Positions 58,078 to 64,000 of a DNA stretch of 64,000 nt are shown here, piece by piece. The first letter of the stretch is position 1, and the number at the start of each line of letters is the position of its first letter. The stretch is from contig NZ_CP042425.1 of assembly GCF_008254045.1 (NCBI RefSeq), forward strand, positions 5,580,001 through 5,644,000, in the 5' to 3' direction. The notes below the pieces were generated by a model. It had not been told where the DNA came from and made no database searches. It was given only the letters and a program-made list of their open reading frames with translations. The translations under genes were made by a program, and so were the position numbers. The DNA is from Limnoglobus roseus (GTDB lineage: Bacteria > Planctomycetota > Planctomycetia > Gemmatales > Gemmataceae).

Positions 58078-60027
58078 ATGACGACCTTCGCCGACATCGT
58101 TGAGACGAACGACCCCTCCCTCTACCAACTCGTCACCACCACGCCGGGGCCAAGCGGGCAGCTGCCGTTGACCGACGAGTTCCTCCGGTTCGCCCCGTCC
58201 GGCGACCTGTTCGGGTGGACGCAGAACGTCGGCATGGGGCTGAACCCGCAGTTGCTCGGCCGGAAGGAATTCCTCATCCTCTCGACACACGGCGGCCTGC
58301 GGGCGGACGACGGTTCGCCGATCGCGCTCGGCTTCCACAGCGGGCACTGGGAAGTCGGTTTGCTCGTGAAGGCAGCGGCGGAAGAGTTCCAGCGGCTGAA
58401 GACGATCCCGTTTGCCGGTGCCGTGACCGATCCGTGCGACGGCCGCACGCAGGGCACGCCGGGCATGTTCGACAGCCTGCCGTTCCGCAACGACGCTGCC
58501 CAAGTGCTACGCCGCCTGATGCGAAGCCACCCGACGCGGGCCGGCGTCCTCGGCGTGGCGACGTGTGACAAGGGACTGCCGGCGATGATGATGGCTCTCG
58601 CCAGCCAGCATGATTATCCGGTCGTGCTGGTGCCCGGCGGGTCGATGCTCGCCGGCGAGACGGGAACCGAGGACACGGGGAAAGTGCAGACGATCGGGGC
58701 ACGCTACGCGCACGGTGAGATCACGCTGGAACAAGCGGCAGAGGCGGGCTGCCACGCCTGTGCGTCGCCCGGTGGTGGCTGCCAGTTCCTCGGCACGGCG
58801 GCCACGTCGCAGGTCGTCGGCGAAGCCCTTGGCTTGACGGTCCCGCACGCCGCTCTCGCCCCGTCGGGTCAGCCGATCTGGCTCGACATGGCCCGTCGCT
58901 CGGCCAAGGCGCTCGTGAACCTGTCGGCGAAGAAGATCACGACCCGGCAGATTCTCACCGACGGGGCTGTGAAGAACGCCCTCGCCGTCTTCGCGGCCTT
59001 CGGCGGTAGCACGAACTTGCTGTTGCACACGCCGGCCGTAGCCTACCACGCAGGTTTGAGCCGCCCGACCATCGAAGACTGGACGTACTTCAACCGGGCC
59101 GTGCCGCGGCTGGTGGACGCCCTGCCGAACGGTCCCGTCGGCCATCCGACCATCCGCGTCTTCCTCGCGGGCGGCGTGCCGGAGGTGATGTTGCACCTCC
59201 GCGAACTCGGCCTCTTGCAACTCGACGCGCTCACCGTGACCGGCGACACACTCGGCAAAGTCCTCGACTGGTGGGCGAAGTCCGAACGGCGGAAACGGCT
59301 GCGCGACTTGCTGATGACCCGCGACAAGATTGACCCGGACACCGTCATCTTCTCGCCGACCACCGCAAAGGCCCGTGGGCTGACGAGCACGATCACCTTC
59401 CCCGTCGGCAACCTCTGCCCGGACGGCAGCGTGATTAAATCGACGGCCATCGACCCGAGCGTGGTGGACGCCGACGGCGTGTACCGCAAGGTCGGCCCGG
59501 CGAAAGTGTTCATCACCGAGAAGGCCGCCATCGCCGCGATCAAGAACGACATCGTCCAACCCGGCGATGTGCTGGTCCTCTGCTGCCGCGGTCCCCTCGG
59601 TAGCGGCATGGAAGAAACCTATCAGGTCACGTCGGCCCTCAAGCACCTGAAATGGGGCAAGCAGATTGCGGTCCTCACCGACGCCCGCTTCAGCGGTGTC
59701 AGCACCGGGGCGTGCATCGGCCACGTTTCGCCGGAAGCCCTGGCCGGCGGGCCGATCGGCAAACTTCGCAACGGCGATCGCATCGAGATCGTCATCGACC
59801 GGAACAAACTCGAAGGCACGGTCAACCTCGTCGGCGACGCCGACGGCGTCCACAACGCTGCGTGGGGCACGGCCGAACTCGCGAAACGCCCACCGCGGCC
59901 GGACCTGCAACCCGACCCTGGCCTGCCGGCCGACACGCGACTGTGGGCCGCCCTCCAGCACGCCAGCGGCGGCGTCTGGGGCGGCTGCGTGTACGACGTG
60001 GAGAAGATCGTGGAGAAGCTACGGTGA
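58078..60027 (+). CDS. YjhG/YagF-type D-xylonate dehydratase
   Basis: ATG 58078 gives 649 residues, as in the IlvD/Edd-superfamily YjhG/YagF group. Iron-sulfur and active-site Cys occur in AVTDPCDGRTQGTPGMFD, LGVATCDKGLPAMMMAL and HACASPGGGCQFLGTAATSQ. GGSTNLLLHTPAVAY, GPLGSGMEETYQVTSALK and FSGVSTGACIGHVSPEA are superfamily signatures. It would dehydrate a sugar acid such as D-xylonate to a 2-keto-3-deoxy acid. Distinct from the shorter branched-chain IlvD (about 560 residues). A long palindrome follows its stop. Confidence 0.88.
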   Translation: MTTFADIVETNDPSLYQLVTTTPGPSGQLPLTDEFLRFAPSGDLFGWTQNVGMGLNPQLLGRKEFLILSTHGGLRADDGSPIALGFHSGHWEVGLLVKAAAEEFQRLKTIPFAGAVTDPCDGRTQGTPGMFDSLPFRNDAAQVLRRLMRSHPTRAGVLGVATCDKGLPAMMMALASQHDYPVVLVPGGSMLAGETGTEDTGKVQTIGARYAHGEITLEQAAEAGCHACASPGGGCQFLGTAATSQVVGEALGLTVPHAALAPSGQPIWLDMARRSAKALVNLSAKKITTRQILTDGAVKNALAVFAAFGGSTNLLLHTPAVAYHAGLSRPTIEDWTYFNRAVPRLVDALPNGPVGHPTIRVFLAGGVPEVMLHLRELGLLQLDALTVTGDTLGKVLDWWAKSERRKRLRDLLMTRDKIDPDTVIFSPTTAKARGLTSTITFPVGNLCPDGSVIKSTAIDPSVVDADGVYRKVGPAKVFITEKAAIAAIKNDIVQPGDVLVLCCRGPLGSGMEETYQVTSALKHLKWGKQIAVLTDARFSGVSTGACIGHVSPEALAGGPIGKLRNGDRIEIVIDRNKLEGTVNLVGDADGVHNAAWGTAELAKRPPRPDLQPDPGLPADTRLWAALQHASGGVWGGCVYDVEKIVEKLR

Positions 60028-60031
60028 GAAA

Positions 60032-60112
60032 CCCGGCGAGCCGAGCACCGTAAGGTGCCGGGTGTCGATCGGCGACATTTACCCGGCACCTTACGGTGCT
60101 CGGCTCGCCGGG
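60032..60112. repeat. Long palindrome between convergent genes, copy 2
   Basis: The arms (60032-60063 and 60081-60112) are perfect 32-bp inverted repeats around a 17-base loop. The left arm begins CCCGGCGAGCCGAGCACC and shares the CCGTAAGGTGCCGGGT core with copy 1. It lies between the converging ends of the dehydratase and PQQ-repeat genes. Confidence 0.85.
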
Positions 60113-60115
60113 AGC

Positions 60116-61852
60116 TTACTTCAAATTCAGTTCGTAGACCGCGACCTCGCTATTATTCCGCACGAAGAGATTGCCGTGGGCGACGACGGGGTGGTTCCAC
60201 GTCTTGCCGTCGAGGGCTTGCAGCTTCGCGATCTCCGTGTGCTCGTCCGGGTTCGCGGCCACCAGGATGATTTTGCCGTCCACGGCTTGCACGACCAGCA
60301 CGGCCTGATCGCCAAGCAATAGCACTTGGCCGTGGCCGTACTGCGTGCCGGTCTTCCACTTCCGAGAGCCGTCCTTCAGGTCGATGCAGGTGAAGGACTT
60401 GTCGTCGAAGCCGTAGAAGTGGCCGACGTGGACGACGCCATCGTTGAAGTACGGCTTCAGGTTCTTCGACTTCCACACGACCTCCGTCTTCCACGTGTCG
60501 CCGTCGCGCGTGACGTGGACGCGCTGCGTGCCCTGATCGGTGCCGACGCCGGTGCCGATGAGGAGGTCGGTGTCGCTGAGGACGGCCGGCTGACTGACGC
60601 GATTGACGCCGCGCTGCTTCCAGTCGTGGACCCAGAGGACTTTGCCGTCGGCCGGTTGGTACGACTCGATGCCGACGTCGCTCACCATCAGGATTTGGTC
60701 GACGCCGCCGAGTTTCGCCAGTTGGGCCGAACTGTAGCCGAAGGTTCCGTTGCCGGCCGTCCACGCGAGTTCACCGGTGTCGGTCTTGTAGGCCGCCGTG
60801 CCCTTGCCGCCCGGCCCGTTGGCGAAGACGACCACGACACCCTGCGCGACCAGTGGGGAACTTGAATAGCCCCACTGCTGCACCTTCGCGCCGGTGTCGG
60901 CCGGCACGTCGCGTTCCCAGACGCTCGTGCCCTTCGCCGCGTCCAGGCAGACGAGTTTGCCGCTGCCGCCGAAGGTGTACGCCCGCCCGCCCACGATTGT
61001 CGGCGTACCCCGCGGCCCGACGCCGGCGATTTGCTCGTAGAACCGGGCCGGGTAGCGGTACTCCCACACCAGCGCCCCGGTCGTGGTCGTGTAGCACGTT
61101 ACCGCTTCCTGCTGTTCGTCCACCTGTTCCTGCGTGAACAACTTGTCGCCGACGACCGCGAAACTGCCCCAACCCGCGCCGATGCGGTGCTTCCAGAGCA
61201 ACTTCGGCGGATGCGTGTTCCAGTCGGTGTCGATCGTTACGCCGGTCGCGTTGTCGTCGCGCTTCGGCCCGCGGAACTCCGCCCAATCGCCCGGCCCGAC
61301 CGTGATCGCGTCGGACCGCGGGGCGGCCGCGGCCCACTTCGCACGCTCTTGCTGAAAGCTTTCCATCTTGGTCGGGTGCCACCGCCAGTCGAGTTCCGGC
61401 TCGATTTCGGCGTTCGTCTCGTCGATTCGCACCATCGTGAAAAGTGCCCACCCCCCGACGATCACGCCGAGCAACCCGGCGAGTTGCACCAACCGCGGCG
61501 CGGGCCGACTGATTACGAGCCACGCCACCCAGAGGAATGCCACCAATGGGAAGCCGAACAGCAGGACCGTAATCATCGACGGCCGGTAGAAGACGAGCAT
61601 GTTCGCGAGCGCCGGCACCAAGAACAGGCCGACCGGCAGCCATCGGAATGCCCCACGGACACGACTGCCCCGCAGCCACCAGAGCAGGATTCCGATAGAC
61701 GCGATCGTCGGCCCGCCGAGGCCGAGGAGGAAGTGGTACGGCGTCCGCGGAAAGACGATCGGCAGGAAAACGAACGCCGCCGCGGCAAGGCCGACCATGA
61801 TGAGGGCCGGGTAGAGCCGGATTTTCGGTTCCGGTTCCAGAGTTGTCGTCAT
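60116..61852 (-). CDS. Membrane-anchored PQQ-type beta-propeller protein
   Basis: ATG at 61852 gives 578 residues. About five hydrophobic helices lie in residues 15-145 (LIMVGLAAAAFVFLPIVF, FLLGLGGPTIASIGILLWWL and others). The rest is a beta-propeller with repeats of the form TGALVWEYR, KGTSVWERDV, GELAWTAGNG, DGKVLWVHDW and DGSRKWKTGT, typical of PQQ-binding-like proteins. FRGPKRDDNATG (about 206-217) is the entry motif common in planctomycete members. No catalytic domain is evident; a binding or assembly role is likely. Confidence 0.85.
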   Translation of the reverse strand: MTTTLEPEPKIRLYPALIMVGLAAAAFVFLPIVFPRTPYHFLLGLGGPTIASIGILLWWLRGSRVRGAFRWLPVGLFLVPALANMLVFYRPSMITVLLFGFPLVAFLWVAWLVISRPAPRLVQLAGLLGVIVGGWALFTMVRIDETNAEIEPELDWRWHPTKMESFQQERAKWAAAAPRSDAITVGPGDWAEFRGPKRDDNATGVTIDTDWNTHPPKLLWKHRIGAGWGSFAVVGDKLFTQEQVDEQQEAVTCYTTTTGALVWEYRYPARFYEQIAGVGPRGTPTIVGGRAYTFGGSGKLVCLDAAKGTSVWERDVPADTGAKVQQWGYSSSPLVAQGVVVVFANGPGGKGTAAYKTDTGELAWTAGNGTFGYSSAQLAKLGGVDQILMVSDVGIESYQPADGKVLWVHDWKQRGVNRVSQPAVLSDTDLLIGTGVGTDQGTQRVHVTRDGDTWKTEVVWKSKNLKPYFNDGVVHVGHFYGFDDKSFTCIDLKDGSRKWKTGTQYGHGQVLLLGDQAVLVVQAVDGKIILVAANPDEHTEIAKLQALDGKTWNHPVVAHGNLFVRNNSEVAVYELNLK

Positions 61853-61905
61853 CGCACGGCCGCCTCGTGTTGAGTGTCCCCCACCGGGGTCATACACTGC
61901 ATCGC

Positions 61906-62859
61906 ATGAAGTCCTTCCACGAATTCAAGAGCACGTACACACTTCCCCTCCCGGAACTCATCCTGAAGGCGGCGGAAGTTCACAAGGCTCACCGCGACTA
62001 TCGCGACATCCAGAAGTGTGCCCTCCTCAGCATCAAGACCGGCGGCTGTCCCGAGGACTGCCGGTATTGCAGCCAGAGCGCCCACTACGATTCGCCGGTC
62101 GAGCGGGTGCCGCTGCTGACGGTCGAGGAAGTCCGCGAGAAGGCGGAAGCGGCGAAGGCGGCCGGGGCCACGCGGTTCTGCATGGGAGCGGCTTGGCGAC
62201 AGCCGAAGGACGGCCCGGAGTTCGACCGTGTGATCGACATGGTCCGCGTCGTCCGCGGGCTGGACATGGAAGCCTGTGTCACGCTCGGCATGTTGACCGA
62301 CGGCCAAGCCGAGCGGCTGAAGGACGCCGGGCTGACCGCGTACAACCACAACATCGACACCTCGCGGCGGTACTACCCCGAGGTTATCTCGACGCGGACG
62401 TTCGACGAGCGGATCGAAACGATCAAGGCCGTCAGCCGGGCGGGCATCTCCGTGTGTAGCGGCGGCATCGTCGGCATGGGCGAAACCGAAGACGACCGCC
62501 TGATGATGTTGGTGGAACTGGCGAACCTCGAAACGCCGCCGGAGAGCGTGCCGATCAACTGCCTGATGCCGAGCAAGGGCACGCCGTTGCAGATGGCCCC
62601 GAAGGTCGATTCCATCGAGATCGTTCGGCTGATCGCCACGGCCCGCATCGCCTTCCCGACCGCCCGCGTACGGCTGAGTGCCGGGCGAGATCAGATGAGC
62701 CGCGAGTTGCAAATCCTCTGCTTCCTGGCCGGGGCCGACTCAGTCTTCTTCGGCGAGAAGTTGCTCACCGCCCCGAACCCGGACGCCACCGCCGACGCGC
62801 AACTCTTCCAGGCGATGGGCCTGCCGACTGCGACCCCGTGCGAATCGCCATGTCACTGA
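61906..62859 (+). CDS. bioB: Biotin synthase
   Basis: ATG 61906 gives 317 residues. The radical-SAM cluster motif is TGGCPEDCRYCSQSAHY (about residues 46-62, C-x3-C-x2-C). GATRFCMGAAWR and LDMEACVTLGMLT match the family, YNHNIDTSRRYYPEVISTRT the SAM and dethiobiotin site, and RLSAGRDQMSRELQILCFLA the Arg and second-cluster region. It inserts sulfur into dethiobiotin. The next gene, bioF, starts 10 bases before its end, so the operon order is bioB, bioF, bioD. Confidence 0.95.
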   Translation: MKSFHEFKSTYTLPLPELILKAAEVHKAHRDYRDIQKCALLSIKTGGCPEDCRYCSQSAHYDSPVERVPLLTVEEVREKAEAAKAAGATRFCMGAAWRQPKDGPEFDRVIDMVRVVRGLDMEACVTLGMLTDGQAERLKDAGLTAYNHNIDTSRRYYPEVISTRTFDERIETIKAVSRAGISVCSGGIVGMGETEDDRLMMLVELANLETPPESVPINCLMPSKGTPLQMAPKVDSIEIVRLIATARIAFPTARVRLSAGRDQMSRELQILCFLAGADSVFFGEKLLTAPNPDATADAQLFQAMGLPTATPCESPCH

Positions 62860-63971
62860 GCGAGCGCTGGACGGGCGCGCTGGAAGAACTCCGAGGGCAG
62901 GGCCGCTTCCGCTCCTTGAAACTGCCCCGCGGCCTCGACTTCACGTCGAACGACTACCTCGGCTACGGCGCTCGTGTGGCCCCGACCGGCGAGCCTGTGA
63001 TGGCCCGGTCGGGTATCGCTTCGCGGCTCCTTCGCGGCCATCACGCGGTTTGGGACGAGGTCGAATCTTCTCTCGCCGCATGGCACGGGGCCGACGCCGT
63101 GCTGATGATGAACAGCGGCTTCTCGGCCAACGAGGGGCTGATCTCGACCGTCGTCGAACCCGGCGACTGGGTGGCGAGCGACGAACTCAACCACGCCTGC
63201 ATCGTGGAGGGGTTGCGAGTCTGCCGGCCGCGGAAGTTCGTGTTCCGGCACAACGACCTGAACCACCTCGAAGACGGCCTGCGGGCAGAAGCCGCGAAAC
63301 GACCCGCCGGGCGGGAACTGTTCATCGTCACCGAGTCGCTCTTCAGCATGGACGGCGACCGTGCCCCGCTTTGTGAGATCGTCGCACTCGCCGAACGCTA
63401 CGGGGCCGGCGTGATCGTGGACGAAGCCCATTCGACCGGCTGCTTCGGCCCCGGCGGATCGGGCGTCATCGACGAGTTGGGCCTTCGCGACCGCGTTCTG
63501 GCGACTGTCCACACCGGCGGCAAGGCGATCGGCGTGACCGGGGCTTACGTCTGCGGTTCGCGGCTGTTGAAGGATTATCTCGTCAACAAGTGCCGCCACC
63601 TGATCTTCACCACCGCCCTCCCGCCGATCGTCGGAAACTGGTGGCTCGACGCCCTGGACCGCGTGCGAAGCGGAGACGCCGACCGCGAGAAACTTCACGC
63701 GAACGCGGCGGCCGTCCATCGCACGCTGGCCCGGCATTCCGTGCCGACGCTCGGGGATAGCTACATCATCCCCGTCGTCCTCGGCGACGACCCGCTGGCT
63801 GTGCGCGTGGCGACTCGCCTCCAAGAACGCGGCTACGACGTCCGCGCGATTCGTCCGCCGAGTGTGCCGCAGGGGACTGCCCGCCTGCGACTCTCGATCC
63901 ACGCCGACCACGATCCCGCCGTCTTGCAGCGGATGGCAGAACACGTTGCCGAGGCCGTTCGCGATGCGTGA
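62850..63971 (+). CDS. bioF: 8-amino-7-oxononanoate synthase
   Basis: ATG 62850 gives 373 residues (GTG 62838 would add four). DFTSNDYLGYG near residue 30, GSGxA-like GIASRLLRGHH, LNHACIVEGLRVCR, VIVDEAHSTGCFGPGGSG with the PLP-contact Asp and His, and VHTGGKAIGVTGAYVCG with the PLP Lys (about residue 232) are intact. It condenses pimeloyl thioester with alanine, an early step of biotin synthesis. It overlaps bioB by 10 bases and bioD by 8, which indicates tight translational coupling. Confidence 0.93.
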   Translation: MSLSERWTGALEELRGQGRFRSLKLPRGLDFTSNDYLGYGARVAPTGEPVMARSGIASRLLRGHHAVWDEVESSLAAWHGADAVLMMNSGFSANEGLISTVVEPGDWVASDELNHACIVEGLRVCRPRKFVFRHNDLNHLEDGLRAEAAKRPAGRELFIVTESLFSMDGDRAPLCEIVALAERYGAGVIVDEAHSTGCFGPGGSGVIDELGLRDRVLATVHTGGKAIGVTGAYVCGSRLLKDYLVNKCRHLIFTTALPPIVGNWWLDALDRVRSGDADREKLHANAAAVHRTLARHSVPTLGDSYIIPVVLGDDPLAVRVATRLQERGYDVRAIRPPSVPQGTARLRLSIHADHDPAVLQRMAEHVAEAVRDA

Positions 63972-64000
63972 CGTGGTCGTGATCGGCACCGACACCGACG
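63964..64000 (+). CDS. bioD: Dethiobiotin synthetase, first 12 residues (cut by window edge)
   Basis: ATG 63964 opens MRDVVVIGTDTD, the invariant beginning of BioD ending in the start of its P-loop (G-T-D-T-D). It overlaps bioF by 8 bases. The rest of the gene lies outside the window. It would close the ureido ring of dethiobiotin. Confidence 0.8.
   Translation, partial: MRDVVVIGTDTD

Overview
The window looks like a planctomycete chromosome, most likely a member of the Gemmataceae. G+C is high. There is an ECF sigma factor next to a Ser/Thr kinase that carries LRR and TPR repeats, a secreted DUF1080 protein, a PQQ-repeat protein, a neutral-ceramidase-like protein and a caspase-like protein. 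This assignment rests on gene content and style, not on a database search.

The window has two halves that meet at a tRNA-Gly(CCC) gene (41939-42009, minus strand). Everything to its left (1 to about 41.9 kb) reads as one integrated mobile island. Everything to its right (42.1-64 kb) reads as ordinary chromosome. By eye I find no CGCG tetranucleotide in the left half except inside one IS3-family insertion, while CGCG is common in the right half from about 42.4 kb onward. The boundary of that signature coincides with the tRNA.

Island layout. 1-5.5 kb: the 3' end of a type 2 BREX (Pgl) phage-defence operon (pglZ, brxD, brxHI and a small trailing gene). 5.6-13.8 kb: a tightly packed plus-strand run of small conserved-domain genes (pRiA4b ORF-3-like, DUF6398-like, cupin, DUF5990-like, two VOC proteins, an ankyrin protein and others), many with start/stop overlaps. 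13.8-16.2 kb: a minus-strand operon of unknown genes, two of them frameshifted. 16.3-17.6 kb: a complete IS3-family element with 3-bp target duplication. 17.6-19.7 kb: a minus-strand group with an exonuclease-like protein, a frameshifted ubiquitin-fold peptide and a possible HTH protein. 20-31.4 kb: the mobile-element core, with small DNA-binding-type proteins, a possible primase or replication protein, a methylase remnant, DUF2325-like and DUF932 proteins, a RuvB-like ATPase, an HTH protein and a tyrosine recombinase. 31.5-41.5 kb: cargo, including a thioredoxin, zinc-ribbon protein, lipoprotein, ECF sigma factor and receptor-like kinase. Four copies of a short leader element, three clear and one diverged, precede island genes. 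Two inverted triplets of TGCAGGC lie between the last island gene and the tRNA.

Chromosomal half. A pyrimidine-salvage operon (nucleoside phosphorylase, cytidine deaminase, uracil phosphoribosyltransferase). An apparently inactive caspase-like protein, a Gfo/Idh/MocA oxidoreductase, a lipoprotein with a GxSxG motif, a strong small-RNA candidate and truD. Then a minus-strand group with ceramidase-like, TIM-barrel isomerase, HtrA-like protease, hemE and ubiE/menG. Then an M24 peptidase, DUF1080 protein, aldose epimerase, xylonate-type dehydratase, PQQ-repeat membrane protein and the start of a biotin operon (bioB, bioF, bioD cut by the window edge). Two long palindromes sit at two convergent gene junctions.

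All coordinates and counts were read by eye. Family names are from recognition of motifs and are graded by confidence.
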